A stretch of DNA of 64,000 nucleotides. Origin: Entonaema liquescens. Its lineage: Eukaryota > Ascomycota > Sordariomycetes > Xylariales > Xylariaceae. The notes under the pieces were generated by a model that was not told the DNA's origin, made no database searches, and saw nothing but the letters and a program-made list of their open reading frames with translations. Of the stretch, positions 1 to 13,867 are shown piece by piece; the stretch's first letter is position 1, and each line of letters begins with the position of its first letter. The stretch covers positions 310,001-374,000 of the forward strand of contig CADCSX010000001.1 of assembly GCA_902805475.1 (NCBI GenBank), read 5' to 3'. Made by a program: the position numbers and the translations under genes.

Positions 1-1063
1 TGTGATAGAACCTGTATATGCAAGGTCACCCATGACTGGAAGTTGATTGCCTGCCGGAAGCCATGGAATTTATTCATGATGATTTTAGGTAAAGTACATA
101 TTATATCGCGACCTAATATATAACCTACGTATTTAAACCAACTCACTATGCCCAATCTTGTGGTTTCAAAGTCGTTTGACCACATTGGAATCCAGTTGGT
201 AGCACCTTATTAACTGCATTTTCAATTCGTCCGCTGATTAACCTATCACTACCTAGGTACCTAACAACTAGCATCAGACATACTTACTTCTTTGAGGCTA
301 TCGCAGAGGTCCCTTACATCCTTCCATATGGAATACTATGCTTAATTCTCGTTATATATCATGATATATGGTAACTATCAAACACCACACACTCGAGGGG
401 TTGACTACATTAGTAGCAGGTGCTTATACGGTGCTTCAGCAATATGAGGCATAAAAATTCAGCCAGCGTTGCGAATCTGCCAAAAAGAATTCTTTTAAAT
501 AAGCTCAATAGAGGAACAACTATTGCATTCATGTTCATATTACTTAGGTAGGTACCTAGTCAAAGAAAATGTGTTATATCAAAAGATAGGGGGAGGATTC
601 CATCTTCGAAGCACGAATCGAGTGGTCCGTGCACGAGGGGTCTTTAAACTTGCTCGCTCTTCGCTCTTTGCCCCTCGTTGTGATGCTCACTGATTCACTG
701 ATAACGATTTTATGAAACTGAATTGTCGTTTTCATTATGTGAGAAATTAAGTCGCATATAGAACTGATTACAAATAGAGAACGTATAATATCCCATATAA
801 TACCCCCGTATTATTAATTAGGCTTACTTAGGTTATATTTACTGATGTTTGATTCGCAATATGTTCGCACTCTGTCGTCATGACGTTGATTCCTCATCAA
901 CCCCTCGTTACGTATTCAAGATGCTCCCCTAAGTGACCCCTTAAATGTTATATATAATCGCCATTTACCCCTCTTCCACAAATGCACTTTTAGCAAACCA
1001 ACATACGCACTCCTTCAGATTCCAGTGATATAACCCAATTATATAACTGTAATTATTCTTACA
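1..1063. other. Intergenic DNA upstream of the GST gene
   Basis: No convincing coding exon is visible on either strand. The stretch is moderately AT-rich and carries one perfect TACCTAGGTA palindrome (250-259) and a near match at 541-550. The last few hundred bases presumably hold the promoter of the glutathione S-transferase gene that starts at 1064, but no specific site could be assigned. Confidence 0.6.
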
Positions 1064-1856
1064 ATGGCGGACAAGCTCTACATATCCGAAACACCTGAAG
1101 ACGTGAAGAACGCCAAGGGCCTCCATCTCATCACTCAGAATACCCCAAACGGGCAAGCCGTGCAGATTCTCTTAGAGGAACTTGCCGAGACATACGGCAC
1201 ATCATGGACGACCACACTGATCGACATATCCACCAATGAGCAGAAGAAGGAATGGTTTCTGCGATTGAACCCCAACGGTCGCATCCCAGTGTTGGTTGAC
1301 AACAATCAAAGCCCCCCTTTCACAGTTCATGAGACATCAGCCGAACTTTGGTATTTATTGCAAGCCGCCGATAAGGACGACAAGTTCGGTTTCGGAGATG
1401 CCCTTGAGCGTAACGAAGCGCTTCAGTGGACATTTTTCTGGCACGGATCCGGGGCTCCCTATCAAGGTCAAGTGAATCACTTTACCCGGGTCGCTCCTGA
1501 GAAGATTGAATGTAAGCTCATCAACTACCTAACCTGAATAGTAATGGTTGCAGAAAGCTAATGTAACGAAGATGCCATCAACCGCTTCAGAAATGAGACA
1601 CTCAGAGTCTATGGTGTGCTTGAGATCAGACTTTCCGGAAAGTATACCGGTGAGCCGAGGGAATACTTGGCTGGAAAGGGAAGGGAAGTACTCTGTAGCA
1701 GACATTAAGACATGGCCCTGGGTTAAGGGATGGGAGAGGAGCGGTTTCACGAAGCAGGAGCTTGAACAATTCCCCCACCTACTACAGTGGATTGACCGCG
1801 TTGCCCAGCGCTCTGCAGTCCAAAAGGGAATTGGAGCCAAGTACATCAAGTCTTAA
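1064..1856 (+). pseudogene. URE2-like glutathione S-transferase, reading frame broken near the 3' end
   Basis: Exon 1 is 1064-1511 and exon 2 starts at 1572; the 60-nt intron has a GTAAGC donor, a GCTAATG branch-like site and an AAG acceptor. The protein opens with a thioredoxin-fold GST N-domain (about residues 18-100: HLITQNTPNG, NPNGRIPVLVD, then the ETSAELWYLL helix) and continues into an alpha-helical C-domain (INRFRNETLRVYGVLEIRL). This is the fungal URE2/GstA-like group, which normally conjugates glutathione or reduces peroxides in the cytosol. After EYLAG the frame hits TAA at 1706-1708, while the expected ending (KYSVADIKTWPWVKGW to GIGAKYIKS, stop 1854-1856) continues in another frame. 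The break falls in a purine run at about 1672-1688. It is either a real one-base indel making a pseudogene or a homopolymer-type sequencing error. Confidence 0.8.
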
Positions 1857-2242
1857 GTTATATCCTAGGCCTTTTCGAGCTAAATATCAACAACTATCCA
1901 TTTCCAAGAAACTTTGAATGATAGCATCTGTTTAATGTTTCCTCGCAGGAGGGTCACGTAACTCCAGCGATAGAAGACCTCTTCAACAATACTGGACATA
2001 GTTAAAATGCCACAATGATTAATTAACAAAATGTACGGCTGGAAATTTGATCTAATTATGGGAAGCTATCACTGCTTTGTGTCTTAGAAGTATATAGATA
2101 TAACCCAATTATTGTAAGCTGGGTCCTCAAAACCGTAGTGTCCCCGGAGATATCAACCACTCCAATCGACAGTATAAAAGCATTAGGAAACAACCGCATA
2201 GTCGGCAGTAGAGGAAGCGTTAAGCTAAGAAGCCTGACCTAC
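1857..2242. other. Intergenic spacer between convergent genes
   Basis: Nothing coding is visible. This is the 3' flank shared by the GST gene and the oppositely oriented membrane-protein gene, so it should hold both transcript ends. No clear terminator-like signal was identified. Confidence 0.55.
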
Positions 2243-3736
2243 TCAAATTCTTTGAGCCACGTCTAGATCCCCTGTTACAGTATATTCTTTAGTCACCATG
2301 ATCTGGTGGCTACCATCCGTTGGCTTCGCGTCCCTCCCAGTTATTCCGCCCTCATCAAATGCAACTCCAATCGTTTGCTGCCTGGGGAGACTAAAGGATG
2401 CCTCCTGTCCTCTATCGGCAATTATATGCTCTTCTGAGTCCCATGCTGTATCGTTTGGCTGAGAAAATGATGGCTTCTGCTTTCGTCCTGTAGCACCAGC
2501 ATGGCCTGACAGACTGCTAAGCTTGTAACCTCTACTGTCCCCTGACTAGTAGCCTTCGATCTACTGGCGCTGATGCCCTTCTCAATAAACTTTCGAAACA
2601 TCGGGTACACCATAGGCATGTTGGTTAATACGACAGAAACGAAAGATTCACGGACAGACCAGTACCCTGATTGAGCGGGATCAATATCGCCGAGCTGGTT
2701 AATTGCGTTAATTAGCAACTTGTTCGACTTATCCAAAAATCTTAACTATGGGAAAATAGAAAGGGCAAAACTTACTGTCAAGATAGAAACGCATCTTAGA
2801 ATGCCGAATGCCATTTCAAGAAAGCCACCACTAAACATTACCAAGAGTACAAGCTTCTTCCTCCATGGAAGATGTGATTTCCATACCACCTATTAGGGAA
2901 ATGTTAGTACAGCATTGAACAGTTCAATCTCTAAGCCAGTAAACCTACAGGTAATGGTATGGCCATCAGATAGAAATCAGTGATAGTATTCATTATCATG
3001 ACGAAAATAGTTTGGAGGGTTGAAATGGCGGGCATGCAGTTATCTAGCGATCATGATTAGCTTTTTTAATGCTATTTGCGTTGGAACTAATCATGATACT
3101 CACTTCCTGGGGAAGGATTAATTTGCCATTGGTGGTGGAAGGGGATACATTTCAGGAAGGCCACGAGCAAGCAGGAAATGTAAGTCATGCTAGTAATGGC
3201 GACCCCCCAGCGTATCATCTTATACATGTTATTCACTCCTTCCCTATAGACCGTTAGTATTATATAGCCTCCAAGGTTGAATCCATTTGCATACGTTAGA
3301 CGTGCATAATACACTAGCCAGCATGCTTTCAGTAACCAAAGAAGCGTAGTATAGAGTATAAGACCAACAACATGAGTTTTCGACCCATTTACTCGGAGAT
3401 GCCACTCTTCCGACTGCGGATCAAGTGTTGCGCGCTGTGTGTCTGTCATTGCATTATTGGCGAGGCCTTTCCAGTACGCTACGACGAGATATGCCATGAG
3501 GGATTCTGCCGTATGAACCACCTAAGGGAAACTTGTCAGGGATAAAGATTCACTGGATACAACTCGGTCTCCTATTGACTTACAACTGCTAGAAACATTA
3601 TCGCATCGTCCCATGATAGACTCTGCCATCCCATGATCGTAAATCTGCTGTAGTAGCGAAGGGCAACGACAAGATAAGCGGTTCCTTGTAGTCCCCATAC
3701 TTCTCGAATGAAGGCTTGTTCAAGATCCCCCGGCAT
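2243..3736 (-). pseudogene. SAT4/rhodopsin-like fungal integral membrane protein with one frameshift
   Basis: Five exons can be traced: 3736-3584, 3521-3104, 3043-2949, 2889-2776 and 2745-2243. Together they encode a seven-helix protein of the fungal rhodopsin-domain family (PF20684 type), which in other fungi are plasma-membrane proteins or receptor-like molecules of mostly unknown ligand. Hallmarks seen: WDDAIMFLAVV in helix 2, a conserved Cys-containing NNCMPAISTLQT, the TDFYLMAIPLP segment, and YWSVRESFVSVVLTNMPMVYP in helix 7. Shortly after, near 2528-2545, the frame slips: one frame ends at 2422 after QKSI, whereas the family-like tail (RGYKLSSLSGH to DLDVAQRI, stop at 2243) is in a second frame. 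A CCCC run (GGGG in the sense strand) lies at the break. A real mutation or a one-base sequence error are both possible. Confidence 0.75.
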
Positions 3737-5781
3737 AGTAACTTCTCTAATATCAAGATTTCAACGGGATTTCAAGATAGAGTAGTAGCTAACTTAGGAA
3801 TAATCCCCCTAATCTCTCGGGAGTGCTGATTACTTAACTATGGAAATTTGACAACTCAGGGGCTACATCCAAACATCACAGAGATGTCAATTTTAACGAC
3901 GAGATCCATCAAATAGGGGAAAAGTCATTTGGTGATTTTGATTCCGGCCTTTGATACCTGTTAAGTGGCCATTTTTTCCCTGCTAGTGGTTGCGATCAAT
4001 CACAAAGCCTACCCATGTCGATATCATGAAACAGCCACCGCAGAAATATGATGAGAAAGGCAGACTGATATCAGTGGAATTCGAGATGATACAACTCCTC
4101 TATGCTACAAGAATCTTGATTGTTTTCTCTATCCTCGACTTCATACATGGGAATCCTCTTAATAAACGTCAAATCGGTATTGTCCCAAGTGCGGGTGTTG
4201 GCATGGATTCACTGCGTTTCCGGGGTAGGACGAGCAGAGCTTAACTTTCACAGGGCTGAAGTTCCGATGATCTTCGCTTGGGGGACACTGCAGTGATTGA
4301 GGTACGTGTTATATTTTCCTTTACTAGGATTGACCAATACGATTCACAGGATGTTGAGTTGTGGGACGACCTATTAAAGTGGCGTCGACAAAAGATGTCT
4401 ATACTGACCACCACAGTATGAACTATGGCCTTTTACTCTGTTCTGCTAAGCGAATGCTTAAATCGACTGGGGCTAATTCGGCCCTACTAACAGTCTTTGG
4501 AGATGGACTAGAATACGAGGTCGTCATACGAAACCGGCGAGTGTTTAAGCGATATTCACCTGAAATTAGATAGAGACATACGAAAGAGTACAGTTTCGAC
4601 AATGGAGTGGCCAGTCCAAGCTTAATTGATAGGTAAGTTTAATATTGAATAAGTGATGAGAACTATCTGATTCAAGAGACCGACAGCTGCATCCCTTACA
4701 GACAGCATATTCTCTTCAACGTCAACAGATAGTCATTGCATGAATGGCCAATAAGCCACCGGATACCCTTTCCCATCTTAGCTAAGGTTATTCTCCTAAA
4801 TATCAGATCTCGATCTTGTTGGGTCTATGCTGAAGATAGGATGTTTAGCGACGCTGAGAGAGCTGGCCAATAATGCTGAGCAAACACGATAGCTGGTGTA
4901 ACACACTCACTGCATAAGAATTCTTCGCCTGCAGTTATTATAACTTGCAGTAGCCAGTTGCGTTCAATTCCGGCGCTGGATATAAATGACATGAAGCGAA
5001 ACTGATAGCTCCCGGGAGTAAAACTTGGAATACACATTTTAAGACCCCAGCACCCAGCATAGAATATTGACATGTATTTTCTCTGTTTTGAAAGATGAGC
5101 CTGGCGGTGCTCTCCTCTCCCCTGCTCTGGCAGGACTGAAATAGCCGAACCGAGGCCTCGCGCATCTCGGATATGAGTGAAACATAGGTATTAGCATGCG
5201 CATCCGGGATTTTAATACAGAATCGGATCTCGTAAGCAGAAATGACAACTTAGAAATCCTCCGTAAGAACGCCACTTACCTTACACATGGAGTAGTGTCG
5301 CAGATTCGTATGTCTTTCGTGGAACGAAGAGAAAAATGGAGGAAACCGATTGGCGGCCACCGCCGCTGCTTATTGATTAGGTTACATTCGATTTTGGGGG
5401 TATGATATGTATTAGGTTGATCGTCCTCCGGTTGCCGTGACATGGGCCCGCATCCGGGCCAAGATCGCGTAGCGTGAGGAGCAAGCTGCGTATGTTCAAT
5501 CCTTAGCGGGACATCTTCAAGCGACCCCATGAGGATATATGTCTTTTATCATTTTTCAAGAGCAAACTCTTGTGAATCGTCGCCGAAAATCTTTGCTGCT
5601 CGGTAATATGACGTTTGATATTCGGCGAATCTGCTGGGAATAGTTTGATATTACCCCTTTTCTTTTGGCATTTTAAACTCTACTCGTTGCACATTGTACC
5701 TGGTCTTGTCCATCATTTCACCGACCGATCTAGCTTCCTGACTATTTCAACCTTAAATATCTTGAAATAGACTCAACCAAG
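3737..5781. other. Intergenic stretch with short unsupported ORFs
   Basis: Short open frames at 3990-4244 and 4361-4573 on the plus strand read like ordinary protein but match no family I recognise. The frame around 4250-4400 has a segment reading PMIFAWGDTAVIE followed by LWDDLLKWRRQK, so a decayed gene is possible. No start, splice pattern or domain could be supported. The last 400 bases are the likely promoter of the phenol hydroxylase gene and include GC-rich patches at 5350-5370 and 5420-5465. Confidence 0.4.
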
Positions 5782-8164
<2,383 letters not shown>

Positions 8165-8406
8165 CGTCTGTGGTGCATGGTATAGAGTAGAAATAAATTG
8201 GTCTGGATATCTATCAGTATGAATACGCGGGAAGCTATTAGAAATAGGTTCACTGAGATACTCACCTATATACGGTTAAGCCTAGATTTTAGTGTCATTA
8301 GCTTTTTCAATTGACTTCGACAAGCTTTCAGATCACACTTGGGGTGATTTGCTATTGCACTTGAACGCAATTTTCACTTGGTGATTAGTTTTACCTTGGG
8401 CAATAT
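8165..8406. other. Convergent 3' spacer
   Basis: This 242-bp spacer separates the stop codons of the phenol hydroxylase gene and the oppositely oriented MFS gene. It holds both 3' untranslated regions and no gene. Confidence 0.6.
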
Positions 8407-9971
8407 TCAGTACACAAATTTGAAATGGAGCTCATCATACTGCTCGCGCTGGTCATCCGTCATCTGAGCGCGAATTCTATCCCGCTTCCTATTACCAAGG
8501 AAGAACAATACGAACGCAGCCCATGTCAGCACGAAGCCTAGGAGCGTAAAGGCAAGGCCCGTAGCAGCACCAGTGGGATACCGCGGGCGCTCAGTGGTAA
8601 TGAAAATGTTGGCGCCGACAAAATTAGCGCAATTGCCAAACCCTACCATCCAGGCCATACCTACGGCGAGATATCTACGGCCGCGTAGATTGGCACTGAG
8701 CCATCCCATTAAGATTGCCATCTGTGGGAAAGTACCTGCCGCCATGAAAAAGAGCGCAAGGTAACGCACCCCAGCTATCGGGACATAGACTATCATAATA
8801 CTCCATCCGACGATCTGTAAGCAAGTAGAAACGAGAAGGAAGGGTGCCCGCAGATTGAAGCGCGAAGAAAGCCAAGTAGTGGTAAAAGTAGAGACAATCC
8901 CAGTTGCCCATATAGGCATTAACATCAGTTGTGCCGTAGTTGCTACCCAGCCGAGTTCAGTGAGAATTGTCGGCGAGAAAGACGCCATCGTCGAGGCCGT
9001 AACGTCGGTGCAGAAGAAACACAGAGTCAGCAGGTGAATCCTCCAGTCGACGAGGATTTTCCAGATAGGGACGTTATCGGCAGCTGAGCCTTCAGCTTCA
9101 GAGCCGCGAGAGGCCTCGAGAAGATCTAACAGATGATTACGTTCCTGTGTGGATAAAAACCAAGATTGCGCCTGTTGAGGAAAATTGGGGCATAACCAAA
9201 GGATGAAAACGGAGATAAAGCATGTCATCAACCCTTCAATGATGAATATCCAACGCCAGCCCTCGTAGCCTCCAACGCCCTCAAGATTTTCAAGGGCATA
9301 AGCTAAGAGTCCGGAGAAGAGTGGACCCGAGAGGGCGAAGTTAAAGAACCAGGCAAACCGGATAGATGCCTCGCGTCTTGTGTAGTACATGGATATCATA
9401 TAAGTCGCGGCGGCAGGAAGAGAGGCCTCAAAGATACCCAAGAGGAAGCGGACAGCCAGCAGCCCACCGTAGCTCCCAGTCAGGCCCTGACACATGCCGA
9501 GGACACCTACATTGCAGTTAATATCAAGTAGATGACGACAAGTAGACGAACCTATGGAAATAGCAGTAGCTGACCCAAGATAAACATTTGTACACTGAGA
9601 AAAATACCGGGGCGTATTTTGTTCAGATTGAGAATCAAGTTCGCCGGGACCTCAGCCAGGACAAAAGGGACGTAGCAGATCCATAGTGTCGTGTTGTATC
9701 CATTAGATGGCATATTCAATGACATCTCCAAACCGGTTGGCTTTCCAATACCTATACTCCGTGCGTTGGCGACGTTTGTCCGATCCAGAAATAGTACCAT
9801 ATATAAAATACCCATGATGGGTATAATTACTATGTCTCGCTTCCACCTAACTCTACGGTCAAGCTCACGCTTTTCTTCCATGGTGACAACATCGCCTTCC
9901 CTGTCTGTCGAGCCATCTCTTTTTTCTTCTAGCTTCTGTGCTTGAAAAACAGATTCCGCGGTTGTAGTCAT
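8407..9971 (-). CDS. MFS transporter, Dal5/allantoate permease-like (anion:cation symporter family)
   Basis: Two exons, 9971-9575 and 9506-8407, give 498 residues, the usual size for this family. The N-terminus is cytosolic and acidic, then RVRWKRDIVIIPIMGILYMVLFLDRTNVANAR forms helix 1 with the Dal5-type D-R-T-N motif. The next helices carry NTTLWICYVPFVLAEVPANL and the glycine-rich GSYGGLLAVRFLLGIFEA. The second half has WRWIFIIEGL and six more helices, ending in the typical DDQREQYDELHFKFVY tail. The intron donor is GTCAGC, weaker than usual. Relatives import organic anions such as allantoate, nicotinate or aromatic acids with protons across the plasma membrane. Position between two aromatic hydroxylase genes suggests uptake of an aromatic acid, which is inference. 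Confidence 0.92.
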
Positions 9972-11443
9972 CGTGACGATCTAGCAATGATTAACGAAGA
10001 GTATTAATCAAACGGCTTAGCACCTGTAAAATATTGGTACGGAACATCGAGGTATTATAAAGAGGCAAAGAAGTAGGAGAGGTAGACAACGGCACAGTAT
10101 CATGCCTCTATCCTACACGCACCTAAAAGACGGTGATTAGTCTCGATCCGAAATGTAACCACCCGCAAGATACATACATATTAGGTGCAAGACGACCCGT
10201 CCGAGCGCGCTCGGCATGTAATATGCACCTAATGTTGTATTTTTAGGCGGCGTCATTTAATTTGCTTCTTCCTTAGTACCAAGATAGGGAATAATCAGGC
10301 CTTAACCGGCCCTATGTAATGCTCGTAGGATGTTTTCTTATACCTCGCGTAACTATCTGGATATTGTAACAATGTTTCGATCGATCATCATTGGCTATTA
10401 TGGATGAATGTTTCGCGGAACTTCAATATGGACAAGATCATACATATTTCTAGCGCGCCAAGAAAATGTAAGGATTAATACTATGCCCAATATAATATAG
10501 CCCGTAGAGATTAAGAATTCCGTCACTTTATTCCCCATACCCCTTAAGTGGAAAATGGGGGGCGCAGTTCTGGACCCTAGCAGCCCTGAACGGAAGGGGA
10601 CAGCCCAATTACCATTAATTCCTTTCGGTGGGGGTCGGATTTGAGAACTTGCTTCGTTTCTAGGCATCCCGGTATTAGTATGCAGCAGCTCTGATTATTA
10701 GCGAGCTCTCTTTGAAGAGGCCAAGACTCTAGGTCAGCTCGGCAACATGATTGCCTATATTGGATATGCTTGATAATCCATACATTGGGTGGTATCTGTA
10801 ACGCGAGAATCGGTATCCCGTTAGGCTGGCTCAGCTCATGTAATTAGTAGCGGGATATGGTCCACATTGTGACGATCTTTGGATTTTTATCGACCCTTGT
10901 GTAAGAATAGGGGAGTCTCACAGCCCAGGATATTTGGGCGGTAAGTGATAGGTATCTAAGCCAAATAGGCATACGTTACCTACCTACTCAAACCACTTAC
11001 ACTCCTTCCATACCGAATTCCACCAACTATCCTCATATTCTCATCGAGTAAAGAATTCGTACGTCGTAATGACTAATATCGATATCGGCTCAGATTTTGC
11101 TTTTTCAGCTCGCAGGGATACTAAAATTACAGGGCAGTTTAGTCACAAAGTTGAAGTTAGTTGAGCGATCTGTGCCGCACTCCCGCATCCGGTCCAGCTA
11201 TCCAGGTCAATGGGTCGGGGATCGACTCGGTGCCGCCTTAGTTTATCGGTCGGTCTCTGATACTTCAGTACCTAACTTATGTAGAAATTGTTATATCAGA
11301 TCCTGCCCAGCGTATGATTCAACCGGGTAGGTCAATCCTATGAAGTCCCGTGGCTTTTCCACATCCAACAAGATCCAAAGCACATAAGTCTGGGGGGATA
11401 CATATTGAAGTTTCTGATAAAACTTATGACGGGGAGTTGTTGG
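9972..11443. other. Intergenic region upstream of the MFS gene
   Basis: No credible coding exon. The segment nearest the MFS start codon carries a nested inverted repeat (separate entry). The rest, including small open frames at 10398-10667 and 11097-11330, shows no recognisable domain. The far end is the 3' flank of the salicylate hydroxylase-like gene. Confidence 0.5.
10180..10233. promoter_or_regulatory. Nested inverted repeat, candidate Zn2Cys6 operator
   Basis: A perfect 14-bp palindrome CCGAGCGCGCTCGG (10201-10214) sits almost exactly at the centre of a wider inverted repeat whose 10-bp arms are ATTAGGTGCA (10180-10189) and TGCACCTAAT (10224-10233). The inner palindrome has CCG and CGG triplets separated by 8 bp, the kind of spaced CGG triplets bound by fungal Zn2Cys6 dimers. 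It lies about 210-260 bp upstream of the Dal5-type transporter start codon at 9971. Function as an operator is inference from sequence shape and position. Confidence 0.4.
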
Positions 11444-12808
11444 CTATGTACACTGAACAGGACCAGAGGCGCCCAATTCGAGACGTCTCGTTATTCTCGC
11501 AGTTGTAGCTAAGTCATCGTCCCGTGATAAATCTGGCCACTCCCGCACTGATCTACGGAAATCATCCTCAGCTGTCTTTATATCTGCTTCTAGGTCATGC
11601 TGCCATATCCAATGCAGCCGCTGATTTGCGTTTTCGACAATCTTATGCATATCATCTCCGATCGTGGGTGCCCGCCATGTATAAAGCAACCCGGCTTCGG
11701 CACTTGTCAGGACAACTTTCTGCGCACGTGGACGTCTGATAGCATCGTAAACTCGAAATGCGGTTTCGACTTCATCGGTAGTCGTAACCTGAGCGAGTAG
11801 ATGAGAAAGAATAGCGGCATCTTCCAGTCCTTGGCCGGCCCCGGCGGCCTGGTGAGGGCTACATGCGTGCGCAACATCACCCAATAAGCATACCCGTCCT
11901 TTATAGAATGTGGATGTCTGCGGATGATGCCACGTTGGCCATCTCAAAGGTCTAGCATAGTCCAGAAGTTTTAGCAGTCTATGATCGAACCCCTCTAGAT
12001 CTTCGAGCATCTCCTCCTTCGTGCAAGGTACGGCGGTATCTCCATATATCCAAGGACTGGGTTTTGAAACGAAAAATACAAAGTTTTCTTCCCTGCCCTG
12101 TGAAATAGGATAGATGGCCGCAGCTTTCCCCATAGCCATGAAAAACTTCGCGTCGCCGGCGTGAGTCCCTAATATCTTCTTCGCCTCTTGCATCGGTATT
12201 ATACCCCTATATATGTACATACCACAAAACGTGGGCTGGACTTCTTCGGGTACAATTTCCCCTAACACGGTTTGGCGAGTAATTCCTTTAACGCCGTCAC
12301 AGCCAATAACTGCGTCGGCCGTCTCGACCGTACTATCCTGAAATCTTATTAAGACCTTACTGCCCACTTGCTCGACTGACCTTGCGCGCTTCCCAAACCT
12401 GACGACTCCTTCGGGGATGAAATCTTCCATAATGCCGAGCAAGTCGCGGCGGTGTGCACTACTCCGTGTGAAGTAAGGGGCGCCGATGAGACCACGGGTC
12501 CATCCCCGCTTTTCGCCGAAGCCTTCTTCGGCGTATAGCGCGTCAAAGACACTATGCTTAAATTCCGGTTTCTCATTTTGCGTCTTCACCTTCTCGTATC
12601 TCTCCCGGAACCTGGGATCAATCGCATCCATAGCGTTTAGGGAGTTTGGGCCTAGGCCAATACCGGCACCAACCATTGAGAATTGGTCTGCCGCTTCATA
12701 AATGGTGACTGGAACATTGCGCTTTATGAGGCCGATAGCAAGAGCTAAGCCGGCGATACCAGCACCAACAACAGCAATGGTGGGAGAGGTCGGATAGCGC
12801 ACCTCCAT
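11444..12808 (-). CDS. FAD-dependent monooxygenase, salicylate 1-hydroxylase-like
   Basis: A single-exon gene of 454 residues starting at the ATG at 12808; the open frame extends farther upstream but without an ATG. The start region reads MEVRYPTSPTIAVVGAGIAG, placing the Rossmann GxGxxG at residues 15-20. Next come the group A flavoprotein DG motif (DAVIGCDGVKGITR) and the GD motif with its loop (CLLGDVAHACSPHQAAGAGQ) followed by GLEDAAILS. The GPNSLNAMDAI and HRRDLLGIM segments are typical of salicylate hydroxylases, which convert salicylate to catechol with NADH and O2 in the cytosol. Together with the phenol hydroxylase and transporter it suggests a route feeding aromatics to catechol. 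No catechol dioxygenase is in the window. Other aromatic acid substrates are possible. Confidence 0.9.
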   Translation of the reverse strand: MEVRYPTSPTIAVVGAGIAGLALAIGLIKRNVPVTIYEAADQFSMVGAGIGLGPNSLNAMDAIDPRFRERYEKVKTQNEKPEFKHSVFDALYAEEGFGEKRGWTRGLIGAPYFTRSSAHRRDLLGIMEDFIPEGVVRFGKRARSVEQVGSKVLIRFQDSTVETADAVIGCDGVKGITRQTVLGEIVPEEVQPTFCGMYIYRGIIPMQEAKKILGTHAGDAKFFMAMGKAAAIYPISQGREENFVFFVSKPSPWIYGDTAVPCTKEEMLEDLEGFDHRLLKLLDYARPLRWPTWHHPQTSTFYKGRVCLLGDVAHACSPHQAAGAGQGLEDAAILSHLLAQVTTTDEVETAFRVYDAIRRPRAQKVVLTSAEAGLLYTWRAPTIGDDMHKIVENANQRLHWIWQHDLEADIKTAEDDFRRSVREWPDLSRDDDLATTARITRRLELGASGPVQCT

Positions 12809-13867
12809 TGTTGAGTCAATTACACTTTCTTCCTTTGTTGCCTCGTCGCATTCTAAACGTTGGTTCAGTAAGGAACTTGGAGGCAATTGGGAATAAAATC
12901 CTTCTCAAGCATACCGGAAATTGATGTAGCCATATGGAGGGGTTATCAAGCTGTTAATGCAGCTATATCCCGATGCCGATACCGATGGGAAGATTGGTTA
13001 CTCTTAGTAGTGTTCCCTGAGCATAAGGTTACAATGAATATCATGATGCTCTTTCATTTATATACCTGTTATGGCATGCCACCTTTCCAACGAAACACCC
13101 ATTCGTGGTAGGGTGCTTTCAGGTTCGAGACGAACTCGGCCTCGACTACACCCCATCTTTCCCAGCTGAAGAAGCCGGACTAGATACCGAAACAAAACAT
13201 ACGGCCGCCTTTTATCTCTAGTTCCATACCATAAATGTAAAAAAGCAGAACGAGAGCGTAGTAGAAAACAGTTATCACTTCCGAATCGTACAGGAAATTT
13301 ACAGCACACCCATGGTCTATACAGGTGAGGTAGTTTGCTGGCTGCCGCTAACGGGAGTCAAGTTCCGATAAAATGCGGCCCTAGAAAAGCCACACGGGGG
13401 GTAATTAAGCACCTAATGGTTACATCATTGGGTGAGGTCAACACCATAGGTGCGGGCGAGTCAGTAAAAAGCCAGAGAGCGGCGACAAGTGCGGAGTCTA
13501 TTCTAGTTAAGACAGGTATGAATATTCACCCCGTCCACCTTCTTGTGAAGCAAAGACAGATCGGTAGATGCTCGGCACGCTATCACATAAGAGAAAATAG
13601 AAAAGAAAAGCTAGTACATTTAGAGACTAATGCCATGCATCCATCGTGGCTATACCGTACATATAATAGACATCCTATTACCTGCTATCATACAGGCACC
13701 TGCGGGGGAACTTACACTATGATAGGAGCAAGAACCATAACTCCAGCGCCTGCATTCGAACGAGATAAAAGTTTCATTGGTGGTTAGTATATGTAGCTCA
13801 AAACTACTAAGGGTAATGTCATAATTATTTCGTCTTATTTCCACGATGTCGCTTCTTCGCCTAAGTA
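12809..13867. other. Intergenic DNA, no supported gene
   Basis: Upstream side of the salicylate hydroxylase gene. A 150-codon plus-strand open frame at 13335-13787 shows no domain, no family-like sequence and no splice context, so it is treated as chance. The right edge abuts the first copy of the hAT-type element. Confidence 0.5.

Noticed and set aside
3990..4573. Two consecutive plus-strand open frames that might be a small gene
   Set aside because: No recognisable family and no splice model joins them convincingly; kept only as a note on possible gene decay.
13335..13787. 150-codon plus-strand open frame
   Set aside because: No domain, no family-like sequence, odd composition and no supporting splice or promoter context; chance frame is more likely.
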